A DNA stretch of 64,000 nt from Chitinophagaceae bacterium UBA1953 (GCA_002336115.1 DDEN01000022.1:248001-312000), one strand, 5' to 3'. Positions 1 through 9,320 are shown, counted from the first letter of the stretch. Program-made: numbers and translations. The notes: a model not told the origin generated them from the sequence alone.

Positions 1-2629
1 CTCCGTGCATTTCAATGATTTTTTTGCAGATAGCAAGCCCTAATCCGCTTCCCTGGGGTTTTTTTAATGTTTGATTTTTTGCCTGGAAAAACTTGTCAAA
101 TATCAGCTCATGCAGCTCTTTTGAAATACCTTTCCCATTATCCTCAACCCATATCTGCATACCATCTGCATTCTGATGCAATGAAATTTTTATCACTCCT
201 TTTTCCGGTTCAACAAACTTAATTGCGTTGGACAAAAGATTATTCAGCACCTGTTGTATCAGCGGAGCATCGCACTGAACAATAAACATCGAATCGGGAA
301 GTTGTTTAACGATACGGATATTTTTTTCATGTGCCAGTGCTTCCAAACTTTCAACTGAATCATCAATCAAAACATTCAGCAACACAGAAGATGCGTTTAA
401 TTTCTGCCTTCCGCTTTCATAACGTTCAAGATTTAATACCTGCGTTATAAGATGACTGAGCCGTTCGGTTTCTTTTATAATACCGGACAAGAATTTTTGC
501 TTCTGCTCATCAGGAATATCAGGATTATCATGCACAATTTCAGCCATAGCCCTGATGGATGTTAATGGCGTACGCAGTTCATGAGTAACAGTGTAAAGAA
601 ATTCATCTTTCATTACATCCATGTTCTTCAGTTGTTCATTAACTGATGTTAACTGATCTGTTGCCCGTTGCAGCTCAGCCGATTTTCGCCGTAGTTCTTT
701 ATTCAGCTCCATCATTTGCTGTGATTCACGAAGGATATGAATCACTTCATCAATTTTCAGTTCTTCTTCTTTTGTAACACTGCTCACCATAATACGTGCC
801 GATGCAGAACCAATTACACCGCCCAGCACTTTTTCTGCAAAGGCAACAATACGAGGATCGGCCCGCTTTGCATCAACAGGAATTTTATAACGGGTTGCAA
901 AATTCAACAACACTTTTCCGGCCTTCTCTTTTCCCATAAAATTCTCAAGCAGTGAATTAAGTGCTGATAAATCGGCTGTGCCTTTCCAGATTGCATTATT
1001 TTCCTGGATTGATGAATGTTTGAAAATATCAACAAAAATTTCGGCCTGGTATATTTCCTGTGCTTTTTTTACTGAATAAACCGACACAAAAAAATAAGCA
1101 CAACAATTAAAAAACAAACTCCAGAAAAAACCATGCGATATAGAGTCGAGACCATCAAGACCAAACAATGCAAAAGGCTTTAACCATGTAATTCCAAATA
1201 AACCGTTGTGCAGAATATTTTCACTCACAAGGCCGGCACTAACCATAGAAGGAACCACCAACGTAAAAAACCAGGTTACAAATCCTATCACTAATCCCGC
1301 AACTGCTCCATTCTTTGAAGCCCCTTTCCAGAAAATTCCACCAATAACCGAAGGAGCAAACTGTGCCACGGCAGCAAAGGAAATAAGACCAATTGAAACC
1401 AAAGTAAAATGCTGCGCTACTGTTTTATCATAGAGATATGCAAGAAACAAAATCAGTATAATGCTCAACCGTCTTGTATTAAGAATTGTTTGGCGAACTG
1501 ATTTTGCCGAAGCTTTAAATCCGGTTGATGAAAACAATACAGGCAGCGCAAGACTGTTGCTTAACATTGTTGCAAGAGCTATTGTTTCAACAATAATCAT
1601 ACTGCTGGCAGCAGAAAAACCGCCTATAAAAATAAACAGCCCGAGTAAATACTGCTGGTGATGTAAAGGCAAGGCAAGCACATAAGTATCAGGGTCAACG
1701 CCTGCGCCAAAGCTCAGCTTACCACCAAATGCAACAGGCAATACAAATATGTTGATGATAAAAAGATAAAGCGGAAATAACCATACCGCTTTTTTTACAT
1801 GTGCTTCCTGAATATTCTCCACTACACTTACCTGGAACTGCCTTGGCAGAAATATAACTGATAACATGGAAAGCACTAACAAAGATGTCCAACTGGAATA
1901 AGAAGTATTTCCTCCTATTACAAACAGTTTTTTTAGTTCGCTTATTTTTTCAGCCCGGGAAAAAATGTCGCCAAATCCATCGAAAATAAACCAGGTGATA
2001 AATACTCCAGCCACAATAAATGCAATCAATTTTACAATTGATTCAAAGGCAATGGCAGCAACAAGTCCTTCATGCTTTTCAGAAGCATCAACCGATCTTG
2101 TGCCGAACAGGATAATAAAAACAACAATGAGAATGGTAAAGTAAAAAGTATTGTCCTGCCAGAAACCAACTTCAGAAGAAGAAACAGAGCTCGTTAAAAT
2201 ACTGAAGCTGGTTGAAATTGCTTTCAACTGCAGAGCTATGTAAGGAATAACACCTGCCACACAAAAAACCGCCACAATAATTCCAAGTGTAAAATTTTTT
2301 CCATAACGGGTGGAAATAAAATCGGCTAAGCTGTTAATACGCTGGGTTTTACAAATACGGATTATTTTCCTCAACACGGGCCAATACAAAGCACACATAA
2401 TAGTGGGACCAAGATAATAAACCAAAAAATCGGCGCCATTGGTTGTGGCTCTACCAACACTTCCATAATACGTCCATGCAGTACAATAAACCGCCAGAGA
2501 AAGTGCATAAGCATAGGGGTTGTTGATAAGGCTCTTCCCTTTTTTGTATTTATACTCGGCAAAATAAGCCACACCAAATAAAATACCGAGGTACACTAAT
2601 GCAGATATGATGACAAGCCAGTTATTCAT
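1..2629 (-). CDS. Sodium:solute symporter-histidine kinase fusion, CrbS/CbrA-like (C terminus cut by window edge)
   Basis: Translated by hand from the ATG at 2629. Residues 1 to about 560 are a polytopic SSS-type transporter domain. A linker of about 100 residues follows, carrying a GSASARIMV stretch like the STAC domain that joins transporter and kinase parts in CbrA/CrbS. A coiled-coil then leads into a HisKA domain with HELRTPL (phospho-acceptor His about residue 683) and an HATPase domain with NLLSNAIKF, DNGKGI and GSGLGLAI. The frame runs off the window after IIEMHG, so only a short tail is missing. In Vibrio and Pseudomonas, CrbS controls acs; acs lies about 4.4 kb away here, which supports an acetate-sensing role (inference). 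The start overlaps the stop of the preceding small gene by 8 bases, indicating translational coupling. The response regulator is not in the window and may lie just beyond base 1. Confidence 0.9.
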   Translation of the reverse strand, partial: MNNWLVIISALVYLGILFGVAYFAEYKYKKGKSLINNPYAYALSLAVYCTAWTYYGSVGRATTNGADFLVYYLGPTIMCALYWPVLRKIIRICKTQRINSLADFISTRYGKNFTLGIIVAVFCVAGVIPYIALQLKAISTSFSILTSSVSSSEVGFWQDNTFYFTILIVVFIILFGTRSVDASEKHEGLVAAIAFESIVKLIAFIVAGVFITWFIFDGFGDIFSRAEKISELKKLFVIGGNTSYSSWTSLLVLSMLSVIFLPRQFQVSVVENIQEAHVKKAVWLFPLYLFIINIFVLPVAFGGKLSFGAGVDPDTYVLALPLHHQQYLLGLFIFIGGFSAASSMIIVETIALATMLSNSLALPVLFSSTGFKASAKSVRQTILNTRRLSIILILFLAYLYDKTVAQHFTLVSIGLISFAAVAQFAPSVIGGIFWKGASKNGAVAGLVIGFVTWFFTLVVPSMVSAGLVSENILHNGLFGITWLKPFALFGLDGLDSISHGFFWSLFFNCCAYFFVSVYSVKKAQEIYQAEIFVDIFKHSSIQENNAIWKGTADLSALNSLLENFMGKEKAGKVLLNFATRYKIPVDAKRADPRIVAFAEKVLGGVIGSASARIMVSSVTKEEELKIDEVIHILRESQQMMELNKELRRKSAELQRATDQLTSVNEQLKNMDVMKDEFLYTVTHELRTPLTSIRAMAEIVHDNPDIPDEQKQKFLSGIIKETERLSHLITQVLNLERYESGRQKLNASSVLLNVLIDDSVESLEALAHEKNIRIVKQLPDSMFIVQCDAPLIQQVLNNLLSNAIKFVEPEKGVIKISLHQNADGMQIWVEDNGKGISKELHELIFDKFFQAKNQTLKKPQGSGLGLAICKKIIEMHG

Positions 2630-2837
2630 TTTTCTTTTTTCCCTCCTGATTTGATTCTGCAGTAAAAAAAAGTAAAAGAATAGCACCTGCCCAAACAATA
2701 AACAGATAAACAAAAAGTAATGGCAGCCCTAACCAAAAAGCAATCTTATTGGCAGCAGATAAAATAGGAAAACTCAGTAACAGAAATAACAGTATGGCAA
2801 TGAAACTGAATTTCTGCCGTTTGTTTTTTTCGTACAT
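2622..2837 (-). CDS. Small two-TM membrane protein coupled to the symporter-kinase
   Basis: This 71-residue protein starts at the ATG at 2837; the reading frame could be opened five codons earlier by a TTG at 2852, but ATG is preferred. It has a basic N terminus (YEKNKRQKF), two hydrophobic segments (about residues 10-28 and 36-58) and a charged tail ending KKKNE. Its stop overlaps the start of the symporter-kinase by 8 bases, so the two are almost certainly co-translated. Small two-helix partners are common next to sodium:solute symporters, and this could be an accessory subunit (inference). I cannot assign a named family. An inverted repeat, GGTAACA (2845-2851) with TGTTACC (2884-2890), lies immediately upstream. 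Confidence 0.7.
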   Translation of the reverse strand: MYEKNKRQKFSFIAILLFLLLSFPILSAANKIAFWLGLPLLFVYLFIVWAGAILLLFFTAESNQEGKKKNE

Positions 2838-2950
2838 AAAAAAAGGTAACAAAGCCGTTAACCATGTTAAATTAACTAAACTCTGTTACCCTGCAAAAAT
2901 CATCAGGAAAATACAGGATTTTAAACGCCCTGATAGTATTAGGATATTGC

Positions 2951-3226
2951 TTAAAGCGGAGCTTCTTCGTAATCGGTTTCAACCTCTTTGCTATCTTCAG
3001 GCAAATGAGCATACTCACCTTTCAGAGCATAAAAGCCAAAAATCAACAAGCCCAACAAAATAGGCGCAAATACAATTAAGATAATCACCCACTGCAGCAT
3101 TACATTGCTTCGGGTTGCTTCAGATGCTGCATTAATTTTACTCACAGCCTGCATAACTAACCAAACCATGAGAATTGGTGCTAATGTCATCCAGACGATG
3201 CCGAGAACTTTTTTTATATTATTCAT
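2951..3226 (-). CDS. Small two-TM protein downstream of MFS carrier
   Basis: A 91-residue protein with an ATG start. Two hydrophobic segments are visible (about residues 8-27 and 44-68), with an acidic C-terminal tail rich in Glu and Asp. It lies 52 bases downstream of the MFS gene on the same strand and is probably in its transcript. Small proteins of this type are recurrent neighbours of MFS carriers in Bacteroidota (I believe they are catalogued as DUF6814, but could not check). Its function is unknown; a carrier accessory or stability role is the natural guess. Confidence 0.7.
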   Translation of the reverse strand: MNNIKKVLGIVWMTLAPILMVWLVMQAVSKINAASEATRSNVMLQWVIILIVFAPILLGLLIFGFYALKGEYAHLPEDSKEVETDYEEAPL

Positions 3227-3278
3227 GTTATTTTAATTTAAGATTTTATCAATTGTCATTTTATACAATTACAGGCAA

Positions 3279-4973
3279 TTAATTCAGCACATCTTCTGCC
3301 ACATGATCTTTCAGGTAAATAGCACCAATTACAAAACACACTGCAGCAACCCCAATCGGGTACCACAAACCGGCCAGCGGATCACCATTCGGGTTGGAAG
3401 ATGACTTTGTCATTTCTACAATCAATGTACCAAGGAAAGGTACGAGACCACCGAAAATGCCATTACCCACATGGTAAGGGAGCGACATAGATGTATAACG
3501 TATTTTGGTTGGAAACAATTCAACTAAAAATGCTGCAATTGGCCCATATACAAGCGTTACAAAAATGATCAGAATAAAAATCAACCCAACAATTTTCCAG
3601 AATGTGCCCCGGTCAAGTTCTTTTTCTGCAACTGCTGTTTTACCACTCTTTAAAACGCCCTGTACAAATGTTACACCATCAGCAAGTGAAGCGTCGGCAA
3701 TTGCTTTTACTTTTGAAACAAGTGTATCTGCCTTTTGAGACGAATCTTTTCCTGCAACTACAATACCTACTGAAGCAGTTGTTCCGCTGTAATCGGCCTC
3801 AAGCGCAACTGTATCAACTTTTTTATATGTGTATTTTGCCCCATCGGTGTACAATGAATCATATGTTGTAGTAACAAGTAATTTGTTTTTTGCTTTTGCA
3901 TCTGTTGCCGCTGAAGTGGTTACTTTAGTTTTAGATACATCAAGTAACTCTGTTCTGTTGGCAGGATTAGTTAAATCACGAAACGTTTGAAAAATGGGGC
4001 GATAAGAAATAATACCCAGTAACATGCCTGTAAGCATAATCCATTTTCTTCCAATCTTATCACTTAATGATGCAAATACAACAAAGAATGGTGTTGCAAA
4101 CAAAATAGCAACGAGCAATACATTTCTTGAATCGATAAAATTTACCTTACAAACATTTTCTATAAACGATTGCGCATAAAACTGGCCGGTGTACCAAACA
4201 ACACCCTGGCCCATTGTTGCACCAAACAATGCCAGCAACACCATTTTAAAGTTGGCTTTATGACCAAAGCTTTCTTTAATAGGATTCACTGATGTTTTTT
4301 TCTCCGCTTTTAATTTGGCAAACAATGGCGATTCATTCATACGCATACGAATGATGATGGAGATAATAACAAGCAAAGCTGAAATCCAGAACGGATAACG
4401 CCATCCTCCCCACTCTGCACTGAATTTATCAACTCCCTGAAAATCTCTGACGAGAATGATGATGCCAAGTGATATAAATAAACCAAGTGTTGCTGTAGTT
4501 TGTATCCAGCTTGTCCAGAAACCACGGCGATTGGCATGTGCATGTTCCGCCACATAAGTTGCTGCACCTCCATACTCACCACCAAGTGCAAGACCTTGTA
4601 TTAAACGCAAAGCCAATACAATTAATGGTGCTGCCCAACCAATAGAAGTAAAGCCCGGCACCAAACCAATGGCAAAAGTGCTTCCGCCCATTAATATCAG
4701 GGTTAAAAGAAAAGTATATTTTCTTCCGATGATATCACCCAATCGTCCAAATACCAAGGCTCCGAACGGACGAACTAAAAAGCCCGCTGCAAAAATGGCC
4801 AGTGTACTTAATAGGGCCGATGATCCTGAGTCGGGAGGAAAGAACTGTTTGGAAATAATGGTTGCTAACATACCAAAAATGTAAAAGTCGTACCACTCAA
4901 TGAGTGTACCTACCGATGATGCTCCGATAATGAAGCTCATATTTTTTTTACTTTCAAATTGATCTTGTTGCAT
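3279..4973 (-). CDS. MFS transporter, metabolite:H+ symporter type, with large periplasmic insert
   Basis: This 564-residue polytopic protein has classic MFS signatures: EWYDFYIFG in TM1, a GRLGDIIGRK loop between TM2 and TM3, and a second-half SLSDKIGRK loop, all typical of the ProP/ShiA-like metabolite:proton symporters. Between TM9 and TM10 (about residues 330-455) there is an unusual hydrophilic stretch rich in Thr, Ser, Lys and Ala, which topology places in the periplasm. This makes the protein about 110 residues longer than usual family members. It sits between a porin and two small membrane proteins and near acs, so a small carboxylate such as acetate or propionate is the most likely substrate (inference). 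It starts at an ATG, 58 bases after the porin stop. Confidence 0.9.
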   Translation of the reverse strand: MQQDQFESKKNMSFIIGASSVGTLIEWYDFYIFGMLATIISKQFFPPDSGSSALLSTLAIFAAGFLVRPFGALVFGRLGDIIGRKYTFLLTLILMGGSTFAIGLVPGFTSIGWAAPLIVLALRLIQGLALGGEYGGAATYVAEHAHANRRGFWTSWIQTTATLGLFISLGIIILVRDFQGVDKFSAEWGGWRYPFWISALLVIISIIIRMRMNESPLFAKLKAEKKTSVNPIKESFGHKANFKMVLLALFGATMGQGVVWYTGQFYAQSFIENVCKVNFIDSRNVLLVAILFATPFFVVFASLSDKIGRKWIMLTGMLLGIISYRPIFQTFRDLTNPANRTELLDVSKTKVTTSAATDAKAKNKLLVTTTYDSLYTDGAKYTYKKVDTVALEADYSGTTASVGIVVAGKDSSQKADTLVSKVKAIADASLADGVTFVQGVLKSGKTAVAEKELDRGTFWKIVGLIFILIIFVTLVYGPIAAFLVELFPTKIRYTSMSLPYHVGNGIFGGLVPFLGTLIVEMTKSSSNPNGDPLAGLWYPIGVAAVCFVIGAIYLKDHVAEDVLN

Positions 4974-5031
4974 GATGGTTGTTTATTTGAATAATGAAAT
5001 AGTTTTTTTCGTTCAAAAACTGTAATAAAAA

Positions 5032-6420
5032 TTAAAGGAAAATCTGGGTTTGTAATATCAACTGGCCTTTACTGCCATTACGTTCCGGGTTACCCGAAAC
5101 TGTTTTATAAACCGGTCTGTTGCTGTACTGCAAAGTAATTTTTGCATTGTGGCCGTTAATGAAATAATTCATACCAAGATCATACTGACCCGAGGCTTTA
5201 CCAATGCGCTCAAAATTTTTATATGTGAATGTGGCAAATGGCATAAAAGCAGTACCGTTCTTTAGTTTAGGCAATAAATAACCTGCCTGTGTGTACCATA
5301 TTTCGCCGGTACCAATGGTTGGTTGAAGATTGCCTCCGCCTGCCCAGCTTGCATCAGGATTTGAAGTAAGAGCCTGTACAGATGCGTGCAGGTTTAATAT
5401 TCCAATGTTACGTAAATAATTTGGTCCAAAATCATACTTATATAAAACACTGTATAAATTAAAAGCAGTCCCTTTTTTCTTATTCAGTGGCATATCAAGA
5501 TATACATCCAAACCAAAATTTTTCTGTGTATGCTGCACAACAGAAGCTGTTGATGAAGCTTTGCTTGCTGTTGCTCCTTTATGGCTGTACCAGCCTGCAC
5601 CTATATTAAATACTTTTTTGGCACCGAGATATGTTCCCACGAAATAAGGTAACACATTGCTTTCCTTATCTCTGAACATATAATTGAAATAACCTCCTGT
5701 TGACCAGTTTTCGTTCAGCACATTGGAGGCAACAGGAGATGTAATGGCTGATAATGCTGATCCAAATGCAAATGGCTTATTCAAATGCACACGATAATCA
5801 AACCTGCCTAACTGGCCTTTTGCATAAATCCCCAGTTGCCTTGCAAACTGATCGGTTGCATCAATATTAAACCAGTTAAAAATGGGCGCATCAGCAGTCA
5901 TGAAATTTAAAGTACTGTGGCTCGAAAATCTTGATACACCATTCCAGTAATGCAGGCCTGCACCAACATGCAGTTTGCCCGGCTTTATTGCAAATTCCGT
6001 CCACGCATCATGTATGTAAATCTGCGGCCTTTTACCGCCCTGCCCTGTTGCACTTGCACCTGTACCTAATGTGCCTGCACTGCCGCCATTAGCAAAACTC
6101 TGATTGTTTATTCCGAAATGAGATACAATCATAAAACGTGGAGAAATCTGCGCCTGTATTAAAACTCTTGAACGTCGTATGGAAAGATCGGCATTATTCT
6201 TTTGTACATTTCCGTTAATATCAACTGTACCCGGATTGTTATTGGTATAGGAAGCCCATATCTGGTGCCAGGTAATAAAGCGGATAAATTTTTGCCCTTT
6301 ATCATCCAGCTTTATCATCATAGGTTTATAACTGTGATCCACAGGAGTATTTTGTTTTTCCTGTGCCTGCAGTTGAACAAAAGCAAAAGTAAAAACTGCG
6401 GCAAGCAATTGTTTAAACAT
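5032..6420 (-). CDS. Outer-membrane porin-like beta-barrel protein
   Basis: The preferred start is the ATG at 6420, which gives a clean signal peptide (MFKQLLAAVFTFAF, cleavage after QAQ); the frame is open 15 codons further up but those codons are not signal-like. The mature protein of about 440 residues shows alternating short beta strands, many aromatic girdle residues and a C-terminal strand ending in Phe-Leu, as in Bacteroidota porins. Gly/Ser-rich loops such as the one around residues 125-140 would face outward. It is immediately upstream of the MFS carrier on the same strand, so it probably supplies the outer-membrane step of the same uptake route (inference). Confidence 0.85.
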   Translation of the reverse strand: MFKQLLAAVFTFAFVQLQAQEKQNTPVDHSYKPMMIKLDDKGQKFIRFITWHQIWASYTNNNPGTVDINGNVQKNNADLSIRRSRVLIQAQISPRFMIVSHFGINNQSFANGGSAGTLGTGASATGQGGKRPQIYIHDAWTEFAIKPGKLHVGAGLHYWNGVSRFSSHSTLNFMTADAPIFNWFNIDATDQFARQLGIYAKGQLGRFDYRVHLNKPFAFGSALSAITSPVASNVLNENWSTGGYFNYMFRDKESNVLPYFVGTYLGAKKVFNIGAGWYSHKGATASKASSTASVVQHTQKNFGLDVYLDMPLNKKKGTAFNLYSVLYKYDFGPNYLRNIGILNLHASVQALTSNPDASWAGGGNLQPTIGTGEIWYTQAGYLLPKLKNGTAFMPFATFTYKNFERIGKASGQYDLGMNYFINGHNAKITLQYSNRPVYKTVSGNPERNGSKGQLILQTQIFL

Positions 6421-6520
6421 GGCAATCGTTTTGGGTGATGAAAAAAATATCACCCCCAATTTCAAAATTGTTTACGGCTGTAGTTACATGGTGTATATAG
6501 CTTTGCTAACAGGTATATTT

Positions 6521-6949
6521 TTACATTGAATTTTTGCGAAAGCGTTCCCACTTTATCAGCATAAATTTATCGCCCAGTTCGGTAATCATACAACCGGCAC
6601 TTTTCAATGCTTCTTTTTCTTTAAAGAAATCCTGTAACTCTGCGTGGTTTAAAACTTTGTATGTTGGGCGGTACTCATAATTTTCAGGCGCTTTTACATT
6701 GTACTTCCTTACCCAGTTCATTACCGATACATGGCTGATGCCAAGTATGCGTTCAATTTCTCTGAACGTTACACCCTCAATGTATAACTGCAGGGCTTTT
6801 ATTACATAGTACGGATCAATGTTTTTACCATCTTTCAAAACTGTAAAAAAATAGTTGCAGTCTTTGCAGCGGAAACGCTGTCGTCCTTTAACAACACCGC
6901 TTTTTACCACTGCTTCACTTTTGCATTTGGGGCAGGCAATCTGTTTCAT
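6521..6949 (-). CDS. InsA-like zinc-ribbon plus HTH DNA-binding protein
   Basis: This 142-residue protein has a zinc ribbon with Cys6-x2-Cys9 and Cys28-x2-Cys31, followed by a helix-turn-helix at about residues 55-85 (EGVTFREIERILGISHVSVMNWVRKY). That layout is the one found in InsA, the DNA-binding half of IS1-family transposases. The remaining 50 residues are unlike a DDE catalytic domain, no InsB frame follows, and no terminal inverted repeats were seen. I therefore read it as a stand-alone transcription factor derived from a transposase. It is divergent from acs (114 bases between the starts) and directly upstream of the porin, so it may regulate one or both (inference). Confidence 0.85.
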   Translation of the reverse strand: MKQIACPKCKSEAVVKSGVVKGRQRFRCKDCNYFFTVLKDGKNIDPYYVIKALQLYIEGVTFREIERILGISHVSVMNWVRKYNVKAPENYEYRPTYKVLNHAELQDFFKEKEALKSAGCMITELGDKFMLIKWERFRKNSM

Positions 6950-7063
6950 AAATGGAAGTTAAATAAGCAGATATACTTTCTTAGCATAAATATACCTAAT
7001 TAGCAATTTAATCTTTACCTTGCTTTTTTAGTTAGTTACTTTTACGAAAAGAAAACGTTTGCC

Positions 7064-9001
7064 ATGTCTTATCCTTTTCAAATCAAATCATTCGAACAGT
7101 ACAAAGAAGATTATCAAAAAAGTATTGACCAACCCGAAGAATTCTGGGGAAATGTTGCTGAAAATTTTCAATGGAGAAAAAAATGGGACAAGGTTCTTGA
7201 CTGGAATTTTAAAGAGCCTAAAGTTGAATGGTTCAAAGGCGCTAAACTTAATATTACAGAAAATTGTATCGACAGGCATTTGGCCGAAATGGGCGATAAA
7301 CCAGCCATTATCTGGGAGCCTAATAATCCTGAAGACCGTGTACGTGTTGTAACCTATAACCGGCTGCACAAACGTGTATGCCAGTTTGCACAGGTGCTTA
7401 TAAATAATGGTGTTAAAAAGGGCGATCGTGTTTGTATTTACATGGGCATGGTTCCCGAGCTTGCGTATGCGGTGCTTGGTTGTGCAAGAATTGGTGCCAT
7501 ACACAGTGTAATCTTTGGAGGCTTCTCAGCACAAAGCATTGCCGACAGGTTGTATGATGCACAGGCAGAGTTTATTGTTACCTGCGATGGTGCTTACCGT
7601 GGAGGAAAAGATATTCCGCTTAAAAGCATTATTGATGATGCATTAATTGGAAACAGAACAGTTAAAAAAGTTATTGTTTATACCCGCACACGTACTCCCG
7701 TTTCAATGATTAAAGGAAGAGATGTGTGGTGGGAAGATGAAATGGAACACGCAGAGCACCAGGTAGAAAAAAATGGTGTGGTTTCATTCCCGGCTGAAGA
7801 GATGGATGCAGAAGACCCGTTGTTTATTCTCTACACATCGGGCAGTACCGGCAAGCCAAAAGGCGTGGTGCATACCTGTGGTGGCTACATGGTATGGACG
7901 GGTTACACATTCGTGAATGCGTTCCAGTACAACAAAGGCGATGTACATTTCTGCACGGCTGATATTGGCTGGATAACCGGCCACAGCTATATCATTTACG
8001 GCCCGTTAAGTATGGGTGCCACATCAGTAATGTATGAAGGTATTCCCACCTGGCCCGATGCCGGCAGGTTCTGGGATATTGTTGACCGCCATGAAGTAAA
8101 TATTCTCTACACTGCACCAACAGCCATCCGCAGTTTAATGGGCTTTGGTCTCGATCCGCTCAAAGGAAAAAAACTTTCAACATTAAAAGTACTCGGTACA
8201 GTTGGCGAACCTATTAATGAAGAAGCATGGCATTGGTACCACGAAAACATAGGGCAAAAACGTTGCCCTGTTGTTGATACCTGGTGGCAAACCGAAACAG
8301 GTGGCATACTCATTACCAGCCTTGCAGGCGTTACCCCCGATAAACCAAGCTGGGCTACTTTACCCATGCCGGGCGTGCAACCAATCCTTGTTGATGAAAA
8401 CGGGCACGAAGTAACAGAACGGGATGAAAACGGTTTGCTCAAAGGAAACCTCTGCATTAAAGCTCCGTGGCCCGGAATATTACGTACTACTTATGGCGAT
8501 CATGAACGTTGCCGTTTAAATTACTTCTCATCGTACGAAAATCTTTACTTCACTGGCGATGGTGCAATGAAAGATGCCGATGGCAATTTCCGCATTACCG
8601 GAAGGGTGGATGATGTATTGAACGTAAGCGGCCACCGCATTGGTACAGCCGAAGTGGAAAATGCCATTAACATGCACGCAGGTGTAATTGAAAGTGCAGT
8701 GGTTGGTTACCCGCACGATGTAAAAGGCCAGGGCATTTATGCGTATGTGATTTACGAGCATATACATGTAGATGAAAATTTAACAAGAGCCGATATATTG
8801 CAAACAGTAACAAGAGTCATCGGGCCAATTGCAAAGCCTGATAAAATTCAGTTTGTAAGCGGACTACCAAAAACAAGAAGCGGAAAAATTATGCGCCGCA
8901 TTTTGCGAAAGATTGCCGAAGGCGAAACCGAAAACCTTGGCGATATTACCACGCTCCTCGATCCCGGAGTTGTGGAAGAAATCAAAAACGGAAAACTTTA
9001 G
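7064..9001 (+). CDS. acs: Acetyl-CoA synthetase (acetate-CoA ligase, AMP-forming)
   Basis: This 645-residue protein has the normal length for Acs and starts at ATG. Diagnostic motifs are all present: ARIGAIHSVIFGGFS, the phosphate-binding YTSGSTGKPKGVVHT, WWQTETGG, the hinge region TGRVDDVLNVSGHRIG, and the C-terminal PKTRSGKIMRRILRK with the catalytic lysine that is the usual acetylation site. It converts acetate, ATP and CoA to acetyl-CoA, AMP and pyrophosphate in the cytoplasm. It faces away from a cluster encoding a porin, an MFS carrier and a symporter-kinase, consistent with a locus for acetate uptake and activation. Confidence 0.97.
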   Translation: MSYPFQIKSFEQYKEDYQKSIDQPEEFWGNVAENFQWRKKWDKVLDWNFKEPKVEWFKGAKLNITENCIDRHLAEMGDKPAIIWEPNNPEDRVRVVTYNRLHKRVCQFAQVLINNGVKKGDRVCIYMGMVPELAYAVLGCARIGAIHSVIFGGFSAQSIADRLYDAQAEFIVTCDGAYRGGKDIPLKSIIDDALIGNRTVKKVIVYTRTRTPVSMIKGRDVWWEDEMEHAEHQVEKNGVVSFPAEEMDAEDPLFILYTSGSTGKPKGVVHTCGGYMVWTGYTFVNAFQYNKGDVHFCTADIGWITGHSYIIYGPLSMGATSVMYEGIPTWPDAGRFWDIVDRHEVNILYTAPTAIRSLMGFGLDPLKGKKLSTLKVLGTVGEPINEEAWHWYHENIGQKRCPVVDTWWQTETGGILITSLAGVTPDKPSWATLPMPGVQPILVDENGHEVTERDENGLLKGNLCIKAPWPGILRTTYGDHERCRLNYFSSYENLYFTGDGAMKDADGNFRITGRVDDVLNVSGHRIGTAEVENAINMHAGVIESAVVGYPHDVKGQGIYAYVIYEHIHVDENLTRADILQTVTRVIGPIAKPDKIQFVSGLPKTRSGKIMRRILRKIAEGETENLGDITTLLDPGVVEEIKNGKL

Positions 9002-9032
9002 AATAAACAAAACCCCGATAGTAACGTAGTTC

Positions 9033-9131
9033 TCTTTTTCTTTTTGCCCCGACCCTTAGGTCGGGATGTGAACACTTGCCCAAAAAGAAAGAAAAAGGGC
9101 CCCGAAAACCAATATCCAGCATGGTTTTCGG
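9033..9131. repeat. Nested palindromes after acs
   Basis: Three inverted repeats are stacked here. An outer polypyrimidine/polypurine pair (CTTTTTCTTTTTG at 9034-9046; CAAAAAG...AAAAAG at 9081-9097) encloses CCCGACC (9048-9054) and GGTCGGG (9059-9065). A second hairpin, CCGAAAACC (9102-9110) and GGTTTTCGG (9123-9131), follows. The first may end acs transcription, but the set looks like an intergenic repeat element rather than a simple terminator. Confidence 0.65.
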
Positions 9132-9240
9132 AAAAACGCCCTGATTGTGCATTTGTGCAAAGTGGTGAATTGCTGAAGGAATTACTTGTGCGGGTTAGGT
9201 GCGGCAGGTTGCATGAGTTTTAACTGTGTGAAGTTATTTT

Positions 9241-9258
9241 GTTGGCAGGGATGCCAAC
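9241..9258. repeat. Short perfect palindrome GTTGGCA/TGCCAAC
   Basis: GTTGGCA (9241-9247) pairs perfectly with TGCCAAC (9252-9258) across a 4-base loop. It belongs to the same palindrome-rich island and lies 63 bases before the RAYT-like relic. Confidence 0.6.
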
Positions 9259-9320
9259 AAAGGCGTAGTCTAATTTTAATCCCACCCTGGCCTTCTATAA
9301 TTGTTTCTTAGTTTAGTTTT

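Noticed and set aside
2749..3063. 104-residue plus-strand frame
   Set aside because: It overlaps two small membrane-protein genes on the other strand and has no recognisable features.
3251..3270. AATTGT/ACAATT hairpin after the MFS gene as a terminator
   Set aside because: Short AT-only stem without a following T-run; expected by chance in AT-rich spacers.
6521..6949. Intact IS1-family insertion sequence
   Set aside because: Only an InsA-like DNA-binding protein is present; no InsB catalytic frame, inverted repeats or target duplications were seen.
7020..7044. acs promoter with TTG and TACTTTTA boxes
   Set aside because: The spacing of 14 bases is too short for the Bacteroidota consensus, and the -7 box has a mismatch.
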